Shown: positions 41,701 to 46,997, counted from the first letter of the stretch. The stretch: 64,000 nt of DNA from Symbiodinium natans (GCA_905221605.1 CAJNDS010002385.1:265001-329000), one strand, 5' to 3'. Notes: generated from the sequence alone by a model not told the origin. Translations and numbers: made by a program.

Positions 41701-44487
41701 CCTAAACCCTAAACCCTGAACCCTAAGCCCACCAGGCGTCCTTCGCCTTCTGTCCGTTTGCTCCAAGCGATTTCTGACCAACAAGGCTGCTTGGGGTTCA
41801 GGGTGTAGAGTTTAGGGTTGGTTGTGTGGCTTTGGCGGGGGGGGGGGGGGGGGGGGAAGGGGTCTAAGTGGTTTAGGGTTTGGAGTTTCAACATTGGGGG
41901 TGTTCAGGGCGCAAGGGCGATCAGGCTGCCGGGTCTAAGCGGATCTAGGGTTTAGGATTAGCTTCAGGGTTTAGGGTTTAGGGTTTAGGGCTTAGGGTAC
42001 TGGGTTTAGGGTTTAGGGTTCAGGGATACGCTTTCGGATGTTTAGGGATTGGGCTCCATCCTGCGGCACAGGTGGACCGATCCGTCACCGGCCAGATCGC
42101 GCAGCAGCAGTGTCGCTCGCCAGAAGGTGTTAGGGTTTAGGGTTTAGGGTTTAGGGTTTGGGGCTATCCGCCCGCACACAACGGCAGTACTTATCAGAGC
42201 ACAAATATGGCTATGTTAGGTGGGTTATTATCACTACGCCGAAAATTGCATCATCAGTACCTTGAACCCTAAACCCTAAGCCCTAAGCCCTAAACCCTAA
42301 ACCCTAAACCCTAAACCGTCAAGGCGTTGGCCCACTGCAGACGCCCTTGGCCGACTTCGCCTGCATTGCGCAGACGCCTGGGCCAAATATGCAGACCTCT
42401 AAGCCCAAACCCTAAACCCTAACCTCAGGACGGTTTGGGGTTTGGGGTCTAAGATGTTGGGATATGGGGATTTAGTAATTGAGGCGCCGTTTGGGGGCTT
42501 TAGGGTTTGGGGTTTAGGGTTTCGGGCTTAGGGTTTAGGGGGCTTCAGGGTGTGGGTTTAAGGATTACCAAAGCTCGAAACCTGCTTGGAGGACACTTTT
42601 AACACTTCTACTTATAACGACCCGCAAACCTCCAAGTAGGGCTGACTTGGAGGGCCGGCGGATGGATTCTAGCAGTAGGGTTACGAAGTACGATATACCC
42701 TAAACCTTAAACCCTAAACCCTAAACCCCCATTAGGGGCCCCCTCTCAGTGCACGTTGTAACTACGTACGAAGTCCCACGATCCTCCAAGTAGATCAACC
42801 CGCCCAAATTGCACCTAGACCCAAAATCCTAAATTATTGCGGCTTAGGGCTTAGGGCTTAGGGTTTAGGGTTTAGGGTTTAGTGTTTAGGGTTAAACCCT
42901 AAGTCCCATGACAGATCAGATGTGATGGAGGATCACATCCCAAGCCGTCTTACAGACAAAGCCCGAAACCCTAAACCCTAAACCCTAAACCCTAAACCCT
43001 AAACCCTAAACCCTAAACCCTAAACCCTAAACCCTAAACCCTAAACCCTAAACCCTAAACCCTAAACCCTAAACCCTAAACCCTAAACCCTAAACCCTGG
43101 ACCCGGAAAACTCCGAGACCTGGAACCGGGTGTCGGGTTTAGGGTTTAGGTTTTGTGTAGGCTTCAGGGTTTAGGTTTCGGGTGTTGGGTTTCGGGTAGC
43201 CCTGAAGTACGAATGTCTAAGCCCCAAAGCCCTCAACCTGGCCCTACGACTGGCTAGACAAGACCCTAAACCCTAAACCCTAAAGCCTAGACAGCCTGAA
43301 CTTTAGACCCTAAACCCTTGGACCCTAATTCCAAAATCCTAAACCCTCAGCCCTAAACCCTTGAACCTTGCTTGACAAGGAGCCCCTTGGCCACGACTGG
43401 CGGTGCGACGGCCATTGGCGAGCAGCCGCTGAAGGGCCTTGCAGGACCCAGAGAAACTCATACGACCCAAAAGCCTGAATCCTGAACCCGAAACCCTAAA
43501 GCCTAGACACCAAACCCTAAACCCTAAACCCTAAACCCTAAACCCTAAACCCGAAACCCGAAACCCTAAACCCTGAACCCTCACCCCAGAGCCTGAACCC
43601 GAAACCCTGAGCCCTACCGCAAATCCTAAACCTAAACCTTTGGTTGTGGACTGTTCATACAGAAGGCTTAGGCTTAGGCGTGGCCAAGCTGAGACAAGAC
43701 GTAACTGAGTTGCACTAGGCTGCACAGAAAGTCACCAGCTGATTTTTCTGAGGTGCGTAGACCCTCCCCCCCCCATCCCCCAAGCGATCCAGTTTTGGAT
43801 CTCACTTTTAGGGTTTCGGGTTTCCTAGGGTGGGATCTCTGGGTTTAGGGTTTAGCGTTTAGGTTTAGGGTTTAGGGCCCCTGCTTTCGAGCACATTTTG
43901 AAGCTCCATGGGCCCAAATCCCCGCAGAACCTTGCATAACCGTAGATAAGACGTTGCTGGGGCCTTCGAGCGTCTACTGTGATGTCGAGCGCCTACTATG
44001 ATTTGAGGAAGGCCCCTCCCCCCCACCCCCCCCAACCCCATAACCCTGAACCTGGGCTTCAAGGTTCAGACGCGAGAAGAAATCCTAAGCCCTGATTCCT
44101 TTTTCGGGTTTAGGGTTTGGGTTTAGGGTTTAGGGTTTAGGGTTTAGGGTTTAGGGTTTAGGGTTTAGGGTTTAGGGTTTAGGGTTTAGGGTTTAGGGTT
44201 TAGGGTTTGGGGTTTAGGGTTTAGGGTTTAGGGTTTAGGGTTTAGGGTTTAGGGTTTAGGGACCCTCAACCCCTAAGCCCTACACCCCAAACCCTGAACC
44301 CGGAGCCCTTAACCCCAAACCCTGTCGAACCCTGAGCCCTAAACCCTGAACCCTGAAGCCAAAACCCTAAACCCTAAACCCTAAACCCCAAACCCTAAAC
44401 CCTAAACCCTAAACTCCCAAACGCGATCCTGGGGAAGAAGGAGACCCAGCCAGCTGCGTCAGCATGGCCCGTCTGGCCGTTGCCGAG
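17898..44487 (+). CDS. purL: FGAM synthase (large PurL/PFAS type), split gene, middle part
   Basis: FGAM synthase makes formylglycinamidine ribonucleotide from FGAR, glutamine and ATP in purine synthesis. The large single-chain enzyme is about 1300 residues. Here 25 exons on + give about 400 residues in correct family order: GNLHIPG, MPWE, SNGASDYGNK, KPIMLSGG, KIGGPAYRIGVGGGAASS, DFNAVQRGD, HDQGAGG, GNVLKE, VGDPSMS, ALLL, TGDGK, PVDLPLDK, LGKMPQK, SKRFLTNKVDRSVTG, VGPLQTPLADFA, GGATAIGEQPLKGL and MARLAVAE. These run from the first AIRS-like half into the second. Introns are 209-6208 nt. Every acceptor is AG|G; donors are 17 GC, 4 GT and 4 GA. Exon 2 lacks one base. The N-terminal domain, the ETHNFP region and the glutaminase are not found, so the gene should extend further both ways. 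Family call from remembered motifs. Confidence 0.93.
18158..18268. mobile_element. Family A palindrome, variant with divergent core
   Basis: Left end TACTTGGAGGTTCCTGGGTA and right end CTACCCGGGAACATCCAAG are inverted. The core is shorter than in the 155-bp copies. It lies inside the purL intron between exons 1 and 2. Confidence 0.7.
18365..18670. repeat. CCCCAAA heptamer and AACCCCCC octamer arrays
   Basis: A CCCCAAA run at 18,365-18,450 and an AACCCCCC run at 18,590-18,660 stand on either side of purL exon 2. The pyrimidine-rich run upstream of the exon would serve the acceptor. The ORFs through them are by-products. Confidence 0.85.
18489..18552 (+). CDS. purL: purL exon 2, with an apparent one-base deletion
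   Basis: The left part reads GYDMPWEQK after joining to exon 1. The right part reads DFKYPSNMAPPLQ, but in a different frame. The exon is 64 nt, while its neighbours' phases require 65, so one base is missing in or near GCAAAAGAC (18,508-18,516). Acceptor TGGCAG|G; GC donor (GCAG|GCCC). It may be an assembly error in the A-run or a real frameshift. Confidence 0.88.
18690..18830 (+). CDS. Unassigned open island inside a purL intron
   Basis: An uninterrupted frame gives GLETSKTPHVICGRFLRSAF, then WKDLGLGHSKRAP. It does not match the purL order (exon 2 joins exon 3), so it is a chance ORF, a nested gene piece or an alternative exon. Confidence 0.25.
18925..19018. mobile_element. Palindromic element, family E
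   Basis: GGGGGGACCCCTTATT and AGGGTCCCCCTATTTTCGG are imperfect inverted ends. The copy at 2160-2240 is similar, and 44,825-44,945 has related motifs. Confidence 0.5.
19489..19644. mobile_element. Family A palindrome (introner/MITE-like), full copy
   Basis: About 155 bp. The ends ACTTGGAGGTTCATGG and CCATGAACCTTCAAGT are inverted, and the arms continue through TAACCACTTATAA-type sequence to a centre CCCATAAGGCCCTTTGGGGG, so it could fold into one long hairpin. Non-coding. It lies in the purL intron between exons 2 and 3. Confidence 0.9.
20173..20216 (+). CDS. purL: purL exon 3
   Basis: 14 codons plus AA, encoding VLIDCSNGASDYGNK across the junction. SNGASDYGNK is a strongly conserved PurL block. 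Acceptor GTCGCAG|G; GC donor (ACAA|GCGC). The in-frame TGA just after the exon shows that splicing is needed. Confidence 0.95.
20281..20435. mobile_element. Family A palindrome, full copy
   Basis: A near-perfect hairpin with ends TACTTGGAGGTTCATGG and CCATGAACCTCTAAGTA, starting 64 bp after purL exon 3. Its sequence is close to the copies at 47,081 and 60,168, indicating recent spread. Confidence 0.92.
21101..21133 (+). CDS. purL: purL exon 4
   Basis: 33 nt encoding (K)FGEPLICGWT plus AG. FGEP follows YGNK in the family. Acceptor GTGCGGAG|G; GT donor (CCAG|GTTGGC). The frame around it stays open for 36 codons by chance, but only these 33 nt fit the join to exon 5. Confidence 0.92.
21530..21656 (+). 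CDS. Open island ending at a family A palindrome
   Basis: In frame as VSVPRSSLCVFEPFLVLRSY and LLLHDENADFRILMFS up to the first base of the palindrome at 21,657. It is inside the 6.2-kb purL intron, so it would belong to a nested gene, perhaps with the membrane ORF just downstream. The family is unknown. Confidence 0.35.
21657..21783. mobile_element. Family A palindrome between two open reading stretches
   Basis: Ends TACTTGGAGGTTCATG and CATGAACCTCCAAGTAG, with a shorter core than the 155-bp form. Coding-like sequence lies on both sides (21,530-21,656 and 21,908 onward), which fits an intron-forming insertion. Confidence 0.88.
21908..22396 (+). CDS. Membrane protein exon: two helices then a coiled coil
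   Basis: The longest convincing ORF without repeats. From ATG at 21,908 it reads about 160 codons: a short polar start (MQRDSHEMRVEE), helix 1 (VVIIIALIGLTVVAVCLG), helix 2 (EVLLAVACLAAMILLAWMIA), then a charged region from SAEESVRQSQERVQTLKKRK that looks coiled-coil. The frame is open upstream to 21,752, so an earlier start or acceptor (CTTGGCAG|G at about 21,889) is possible. A likely donor is at CTGGAA|GTACGG. It lies on the same strand inside the purL intron between exons 4 and 5. No family is recognised. Confidence 0.75.
22445..22567 (+). CDS. Unassigned terminal exon candidate
   Basis: 40 codons plus TAA, starting MRCKVQICVNQGARRTT and rich in Arg/Lys. It follows the membrane ORF across a short TTTAGGG tract, so it may be that gene's last exon. 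About 90 bp of T-rich non-repeat sequence follows and could be a 3' UTR. Confidence 0.4.
   Translation: MRCKVQICVNQGARRTTLHGFRSKPLSKIRLEGSRMGCLS
23311..23432 (+). CDS. Unassigned exon-like island, charged helix
   Basis: Open between two G-rich tracts, with peptide DLTYEIDKEEDRLTKLLNLQ followed by PMLARRLIFASATES. CCCTCAG|G would be the acceptor at about 23,328. It lies in the same large purL intron. The family is unknown. Confidence 0.4.
23583..24010. repeat. 22-bp minisatellite
   Basis: About 18 copies of a 22-bp unit read as CGGCCAAATTCTGAAAATAAAG, given as a unit only. Two irregular units lie at about 23,800-23,825 and 23,880-23,920. The overlapping minus-strand ORFs encode a Phe/Trp-rich periodic peptide, judged a by-product. 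Confidence 0.95.
24381..24500 (+). CDS. Unassigned exon-like island
   Basis: About 38 open codons after GCAAGG, with peptide LTSQIRALADLKDQAPDARE. GC-rich, with C-rich tracts on both sides. Inside the purL intron between exons 4 and 5. The family is unknown. Confidence 0.4.
24540..24682. repeat. CACCCTAA octamer array
   Basis: About 16 copies of an eight-base telomere variant with an extra AC. It is a private array among the heptamers, with one AGACCC unit inside. Confidence 0.92.
24695..24940 (+). CDS. Exon-like pieces with GTGAGG donor
   Basis: The first piece is open as ATNPEGSADPPKEKRK up to AAAG|GTGAGG (about 24,760). After CCTGGACAG|G a second stretch reads EIGLPYDNVSIRIRDGLIQT to a stop. 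The simple join leaves two possible frames. A minus-strand ORF covers the same area, so the strand is not certain. Confidence 0.3.
25301..25350 (+). CDS. Short terminal exon candidate
   Basis: A classic acceptor (GGATGTCTTTGCAG|G) and 16 codons to TAG (GAGRASTLRRPLLEDA). Another frame is also open through the acceptor. Low certainty. Confidence 0.25.
26352..26517. mobile_element. Palindromic element, family F
   Basis: About 165 bp with perfect outer ends AATCATGGGTT and AACCCATGATT, then CTACTATCCCCCTCTATACTA against GTACAGAGGGGGGTAGTAG, and a core rich in AAATAGCCTTAAGTA. A clear hairpin. I see no other full copy in the window; 2925-2965 shares part of the core. Confidence 0.8.
26638..26985. 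repeat. CCCCTAAA octamer array with CCCGTAAA block
   Basis: About 40 octamers. A sub-block of five CCCGTAAA units sits inside, and CCCCGAAA and CCCCTGAA variants are at the edges. It forms part of the 3' half of the 6.2-kb purL intron. Confidence 0.92.
26998..27300. other. Unique intron part with an inverted repeat
   Basis: TTATATTCACACGGG (about 27,137) and CCGTGCGAATATAA (about 27,181) are inverted arms of a short hairpin. Weak ORFs on both strands have no support. Confidence 0.4.
27342..27412 (+). CDS. purL: purL exon 5
   Basis: 71 nt. Joined to exon 4 it reads (R)SCGVRMPESGERFEW and then VKPIMLSGG, the E/W-x-KPIM.SGG block of PurL. Acceptor TGTGCCAG|G; GT donor (AGGAG|GTCC). Preceded by a 6208-nt intron, the largest found. 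Confidence 0.95.
27852..27898 (+). CDS. purL: purL exon 6
   Basis: 2 + 45 nt reading (G)LGQMDHNHLVKEEPE, the segment between SGG and the KIGGP block. Acceptor CCTACAG|G; GC donor (AGAG|GCCG). Both neighbouring introns carry TTTAGGG at their start. Confidence 0.93.
28580..28637 (+). CDS. purL: purL exon 7
   Basis: 19 codons plus G: AGQLVVKIGGPAYRIGVGG. This is one of the most diagnostic blocks of PurL. The next Gly is split by the intron and completed by exon 8, rebuilding GGGAASS exactly. Acceptor GAAACAG|G; GC donor (GGAG|GCGC). Confidence 0.97.
29476..29510 (+). CDS. purL: purL exon 8
   Basis: 35 nt: (G)AASSMVAGDNQ. The acceptor GATCAAG|G stands after a run of about 18 C. GC donor (CCAG|GCCT). 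Donor and acceptor contexts of the following intron share AGGCC. Confidence 0.96.
29875..29928 (+). CDS. purL: purL exon 9
   Basis: 18 codons: AELDFNAVQRGDAEMQQK. It matches the LDFxAVQRGDxExxQK block that follows GDN in PurL. Acceptor CCGAAGAG|G; GT donor (AGAAG|GTGC). Confidence 0.97.
30628..30662 (+). CDS. purL: purL exon 10
   Basis: 11 codons plus GG: VNRVVRACVEL(G). It continues exon 9 without a gap. Acceptor CACGGCAG|G; GC donor (TTGG|GCTCC). Confidence 0.96.
30750..30822. mobile_element. Family D element, partial
   Basis: Shares GAGGGTTCCTTATGTGG and TTAAGGACTATTCCTTAG motifs with 32,760-32,810 and the right end TTGGAGTCT with 6357-6460. Inverted ends are incomplete. It is in the purL intron after exon 10. 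Confidence 0.4.
31071..31169. mobile_element. Family B palindrome
   Basis: Ends CTGCTTAAGAACCC and GGGGTTCTTAAGCAAATAG are inverted around a T-rich core. Same purL intron as the family D fragment at 30,750. Confidence 0.65.
31355..31398 (+). CDS. purL: purL exon 11
   Basis: 44 nt. It completes the split Gly, then PKNPILSIHDQGAG plus G. HDQGAGG is a hallmark of the family. Acceptor GACCAG|G; GA donor (GGAG|GACGG), one of four GA sites. Confidence 0.96.
32255..32512. repeat. CCCTATAAA nonamer array
   Basis: About 27 copies of a nine-base derivative (CCCTAAA plus TA) with a single eight-base slip near 32,415. It forms part of the purL intron between exons 11 and 12. The opposite orientation of the same nonamer occurs at 33,850-34,170. 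Confidence 0.95.
32740..32825. mobile_element. Family D element, partial
   Basis: GAGGGTTCCTTATATGAGC, TTAGGACTCTTCCTTGAG and TTAAGGAGTCT link it to 30,750-30,822. It ends about 60 bp before purL exon 12. Confidence 0.4.
32884..32922 (+). CDS. purL: purL exon 12
   Basis: 39 nt: (G)SGNVLKEISEPA plus G. It joins HDQGAGG to the GNVLKE block. Acceptor GCACGGAG|G; GC donor (GCAG|GCGCTT). The next exon starts with the same GCGCT, so AGGCGCT stands at both ends of the intron. Confidence 0.96.
32990..33180. repeat. GGGTTTAGA/GGGGTTTAG nonamer array
   Basis: About 20 nine-base units at the 5' part of the intron after purL exon 12. It gives the spurious ORF with a repeated Arg-Gly-Phe pattern. Confidence 0.93.
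33731..33786 (+). CDS. purL: purL exon 13
   Basis: 2 + 54 nt: (G)AVIDLRKMHVGDPSMSIL. VGDPxMS is conserved. Acceptor ACCCCGAG|G; GC donor (CCTG|GCCCC). The phase fits exon 14. Confidence 0.95.
33850..34170. repeat. GGGTTTATA nonamer array
   Basis: About 30 nine-base units with scattered variants. It is the reverse complement of the 32,255-32,512 unit, two introns upstream. Confidence 0.92.
34281..34395. mobile_element. Family A palindrome, variant core
   Basis: Ends TACTTGGAGGTTCAGGGGTA and TACCCATGAACATCCAAGTA. The core (TATGGTAACTATACTTGTAA) resembles 18,158-18,268, so these two form a sub-family. In the purL intron between exons 13 and 14. Confidence 0.75.
34770..34793 (+). CDS. purL: purL exon 14, 24-nt microexon
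   Basis: Eight codons: ELWTAEFQ, fitting the E-[IL]-W-x-AE-[YF]-Q segment between SIL and NALLL. Acceptor GAGCCCAG|G; GC donor (CCAG|GCGT). Without it the chain would skip a conserved motif. Poly-T and poly-G runs follow at 34,806-34,840. Confidence 0.93.
35145..35180 (+). CDS. purL: purL exon 15
   Basis: 12 codons: ENNALLLPADQE. Acceptor CGTGCCAG|G; GT donor (AGAG|GTGCGG). A half copy of the family A element (TACTTGGAGGTTCAGG, about 35,190) begins 10 bp after the donor. Confidence 0.95.
35462..35513 (+). CDS. purL: purL exon 16
   Basis: 17 codons plus G: ELFDKICKREKVSYAIM. It leads into the G-x-[IV]-TGDG motif in the next exon. Acceptor ACCCCAG|G; GA donor (ATGG|GAACC). Confidence 0.94.
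35612..35708. repeat. GGGTTGA heptamer array
   Basis: About 14 copies of a TTTAGGG-like unit (GGGTTGA) at the start of the intron after exon 16, next to perfect TTTAGGG. Confidence 0.93.
35895..36060 (+). CDS. Unassigned open island next to a family A palindrome
   Basis: Two + frames and one - frame are open here; one reads DPWNRFFAGAILYSAQWEV. It does not fit purL, since exon 16 joins exon 17. It ends where the palindrome at 36,061 begins, so it may be a nested gene piece. Confidence 0.25.
36061..36213. mobile_element. Family A palindrome, full copy
   Basis: Ends GCTTGGAGGTTCATGGGAC and ATCATGAACCTCCAAGTG, with the usual GCCCCTTAGGGG-type centre. It lies in the purL intron between exons 16 and 17. 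Confidence 0.9.
36485..36590. repeat. A/T-only simple repeat
   Basis: Runs of TATATA, AAATATA and AAATAAATA for about 100 bp. It is the most A/T-rich part of the window. Confidence 0.9.
36921..36955 (+). CDS. purL: purL exon 17
   Basis: 2 + 33 nt: (G)KITGDGKVVVK. TGDG is conserved in the family. Acceptor CAGCCAAG|G; GC donor (GAAG|GCCG). Confidence 0.94.
37292..37336 (+). CDS. purL: purL exon 18
   Basis: 15 codons: DSRDGSTPVDLPLDK. TPVDLxLxx leads to VLGKMP in the family. Acceptor TCTTGCAG|G; GC donor (CAAG|GCCA). The later GT at 37,353 breaks the join to exon 19 and was not used. Confidence 0.94.
37476..37543. mobile_element. Family C palindrome
   Basis: GGTGCCCTTTACCC and AAAAAAGGGTGCC are inverted ends, with AAAGTAACCAACCCC inside. 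It lies in the purL intron between exons 18 and 19. Confidence 0.6.
38450..38527 (+). CDS. purL: purL exon 19
   Basis: 26 codons beginning VLGKMPQKVFQMQRLYKKPP. The start (GCCGGAG|G) is firm. The end is chosen at CCCTGG|GA to fit exon 20 in phase 0 and the usual PxLxPLxLP spacing. A slightly earlier donor is possible. Confidence 0.9.
38765..38979 (+). CDS. ORF inside a purL intron, unknown
   Basis: Open for about 70 codons outside repeats, with peptide KALLQPDGFTGARTTGDFEL, later PVGWSAKGQACDRLFGVYK, ending LPLRQA and stop. A second frame is also open. It is between exons 19 and 20 and is not part of purL. It could be a nested gene or a captured fragment. Confidence 0.4.
39657..39800. repeat. 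Two-copy 71-bp tandem duplication
   Basis: The block CCTACACCTTACACCCCTAA...GCCCTAGACCCTAA occurs twice in a row with a single-base difference. The repeated unit is degenerate telomere-like DNA, so such tracts also grow by larger duplications. Confidence 0.9.
39866..39908 (+). CDS. purL: purL exon 20
   Basis: 14 codons plus G: DLPASLTVQVALET. It matches the L-x-V-xxAL-[ED] segment before VLRLxSV. Acceptor CGCGGAG|G; GC donor (ACAG|GCCT). Confidence 0.9.
40270..40503 (+). CDS. ORF inside a purL intron, Cys-containing helical protein
   Basis: From the TGLTYCTEFTNDVVNDLLEE stretch to TGA at 40,503 there are more than 70 codons without repeats. Later parts read TVCQYCDMFLSAGNSLSQY and RIKKMTEDAYRRANRD. 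The CxYC pair could bind metal. It lies between exons 20 and 21 and matches no part of purL. It is a good candidate for the last exon of a nested gene, family unknown. Confidence 0.5.
   Translation, partial: VTGLTYCTEFTNDVVNDLLEECDEFVRQFTSRTVCQYCDMFLSAGNSLSQYRIKKMTEDAYRRANRDQFGSISLCAE
41040..41295. repeat. Extreme poly-G / GGGGTGG tract
   Basis: About 200 bp of almost pure G with scattered T, then 40 bp of C-runs (41,237-41,272) that could pair with it. It lies in the purL intron between exons 20 and 21. All ORFs here (poly-Gly or poly-Pro) are by-products. Confidence 0.95.
41736..41785 (+). CDS. purL: purL exon 21
   Basis: 2 + 48 nt: (G)VLRLLSVCSKRFLTNK. SKRxLTxKVDRSVTG is diagnostic of the second AIRS-like half. 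Acceptor CCACCAG|G; GC donor (CAAG|GCTG). Confidence 0.96.
42072..42114 (+). CDS. purL: purL exon 22
   Basis: VDRSVTGQIAQQQC plus one base. Acceptor GGCACAG|G; GC donor (TGTC|GCTC). The join gives one extra Arg before VGPLQ compared with my memory of the family. A GT donor 12 nt later would break the phase with exon 23. Confidence 0.95.
42324..42381 (+). CDS. purL: purL exon 23
   Basis: 2 + 54 + 2 nt: VGPLQTPLADFACIAQTP. VGPLQTPLAD is highly conserved. Acceptor CGTCAAG|G; GC donor (CTGG|GCCA). The intron before it is only 209 nt, the shortest found. Confidence 0.97.
42582..42640. mobile_element. Family A palindrome, internally deleted
   Basis: Only about 60 bp: GCTTGGAGGACACTTTT... to ...CAAACCTCCAAGTAG, with most of the core lost. 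In the purL intron between exons 23 and 24. Confidence 0.6.
43380..43444 (+). CDS. purL: purL exon 24
   Basis: 1 + 63 + 1 nt: SPLATTGGATAIGEQPLKGL, then A. GATAxGEQPxK is a hallmark motif. Acceptor GACAAG|G; GA donor (GCAG|GACC). Confidence 0.97.
44441..44487 (+). CDS. purL: purL exon 25, last firm exon
   Basis: 2 + 45 nt: (G)DPASCVSMARLAVAE. It matches the DPxxxxRxAVAEALTN region. Acceptor AGAAG|G; GC donor (CGAG|GCAG). The following ALTN block was not found cleanly. Confidence 0.94.
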
Positions 44488-46997
44488 GCAGCCTTTCCAG
44501 ACCTCAAACCCTAAACCGCTAAGCCCTAATCCTTCAGCCCTAAGCCCTAAACCCTAAACCCTACACCCTAAACCCTAAACGCTAACCCAAACCCTAACCC
44601 GAAACCCAAAACCCAAAACCCTTAACCCTTAACCCTAAACCCTAAACCCTCAACCCTTAGCCCTAGATTTTGGGTTGAAGCTTTAGCCCGTAGGTTTTTT
44701 GAATTTCCACACCTCAGCCCTAAACCCTAATCCCCCAAAGCCCCAAAGCCCTGAGCTCTAACTGAAGACCATCAAAAGGGTTCATCATTGCCCCCGCAAC
44801 AGCTTCCCTATGATCGTACTAACAAGGGGGTTTACGAAAATAGCGGACCACTAACATGGACCCGCACATAGTAGGATTCCCCTATTATAAGGACCCTAGT
44901 CAGGTACCCCCAATTTCGGAAACCCCCGCGACTACCCCCTAAGTTTTCTGATTCCCCAAATTCTGCAAGAGACGGTTTCGGAGGGCTTCGGCTTCGTGGG
45001 TAGAAACCCTGAGGACCTGAAGCAGATTTGTAGGGTTTACGGAAAGCAGGTTGCCGATTTGTAGGGCTTAGGGTTTCAGCTTAGGATTGGTCTAGCGCAT
45101 CCCTGAACCTGAACCAGTGGGTGGGGGGCGTATTAAGGGCGTTAGCGTTCTGGACCCTAAACCCTAAACCCTAAACCCTAAACCCTAAACCCTAACCCCT
45201 AAACCCTAAACCCTAAACCCTAAACCTAAAACCTAAACCATGAACCCTGAACCCTAAACCCACTACATACTGTAATCCAGGGTTTCGGTTTAGGGTTGAC
45301 CCTAAACCCAAACCCGAACCCTTCTTAGAGGCCACGAAGGGTGGACTCACGCCTTTTTGGAGGGGTTTAGGGTTTAGGGTGTGGGGTTTGGGGTTTAGGG
45401 TTTAGGGTTTAGGGTTTAGGGTTTAGGGTTTCAGTCCCTTCGTTTCGGAGGCTTACGCCTGCTTCGCCTTGGTATCTGCAGGATTGCTTCCTGTGTGCAT
45501 GGTGTGTGCGTGGTGCTCCAGCCGCCGTGACCTGGCTCAAGCCAGCTAGGATTCCCCACATGCTGCACGAAACTCTCACGACTCACTCACACACACACAG
45601 ACTTTGCACCAACCACCTGTCGAACTACTCAGCTAGATTCACAACCCTAAGCCCTAAACCCTAAACCCTAAACCCTCAACCCTCAACCCTCAGCCCTAAA
45701 CCCCACGTCTGCAAACCTCTACCCTAATCCCCGAAGCCCCAACCCCTGAAACATGCTGGCCAAACCCTAAACCCTAAACCCTAAACCCTAAACCCTAAAC
45801 CCTAAACCCTAAACCCTAAACCCTAAACCCTAAACCCTAAACCCTAAACTCTAAACCCTAAACCCCAAACCCTAAACCCTCCAAACCCTAAGCCCTCCAA
45901 ACCCTAAGCCCTCCAAACCCAGAGCCATGGCCGCGAGGGGCTCCCCCGTGCAGTTCTCCACAGACGCCAGGGCTCTTTTTTCTGGTGGGGTCTGCGGTGC
46001 GGGGTTTAGGGTTTAGGGTTCAGGGTTCAGGGTTTAGGGTTTAGGGTTTAGGGTTTCGGGTTTAGGGTTTAGGGTTTAGGGTTAGAGTTTAGTGTTTAGG
46101 GTTTAGGGCTTAGGGTTTCGGGTTTCGGGTTTGGGGTTAGGGTTAAAAGTATGGTATTTCTGCTTTTAACCTTATTTAGGGCCGTAACCCTAAACCCTGA
46201 AAACCTAAACCCCAAACCCAAAGCCCTAATTAGAGCTACCCATGAACCTCCAAGTAAGGACCACAACTTTGGGAGACACATACTGCTTAAACATCCCCCT
46301 GTCGGTTGCTGATCTCCTTCCCGGCTTTTAGGGTCGAGGGTTTAGGATTTTGGGTTTAGGGCTTAGGGTTTGGGATTCCCTTCCGTGTAGAACTGAAACC
46401 CTATATCTTGGATGCTTGCGGGTTCTTTGTGGAGGTCTCCCTAAACGACGTCTGGAAGTTTCTTTGAAGGCTTTCGGGTTTTCAGTGGCTGTTTAGGGTT
46501 TAGGCTTGGGACACCCTAAGCCCCCTGAACCCTGAACCCTGAACCCTAAACCCTAAACCCTGGGTTTAGGGTTTAGGGTCTAGGGTCTAGGGTTTAGGGT
46601 TTAGAAACTCCCAAGCCATGCCTCAAGGAGAATGGACATCTCGTGGCGCAGATCGCGACCCAGCGAATAGGCTACGATCGATGTAGGGGGTTCTGGTGTT
46701 CAGCAGTTGGGGTGGCTGTTTAGGAACCTTCAATATTGTTACCATACTGTTTTTGGGTATACAGTGTGAGCGTCGGTTAAGAAAAGTGTTTTGAGGTGCC
46801 AGAGGTTACTGGCATTCTGATCTTTGTTTACTGGTGATTTTTTGCTTGCAGGTCCAGTGCCCAAGGCTTTTCTTAACACTTTCCGAACAAACCCCAGGCC
46901 CCAAACCCTAAACCCTAAACCCTAAACTCTAAACCCTAAACCCTAAACCCTAAACCCTAAACCCTGAACCCTAAAAAGGAGAGCAGGTGCTAGCACC
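44488..46997. other. Telomere-like DNA and spacers after the last firm purL exon
   Basis: Decayed C-rich tracts (44,500-44,660; 45,150-45,260; 45,640-45,930) alternate with G-rich ones (45,360-45,430; 46,000-46,130). 44,825-44,945 has family E-like motifs. A lone right end of family A (CCATGAACCTCCAAGTA) is at 46,239-46,255. Short open islands at 45,935-45,995 and 46,605-46,685 match nothing known to me. Confidence 0.5.

Noticed and set aside
42115-42126. GT donor for purL exon 22 at 42,127
   Set aside because: It breaks the phase with exon 23 and adds residues absent from the family.
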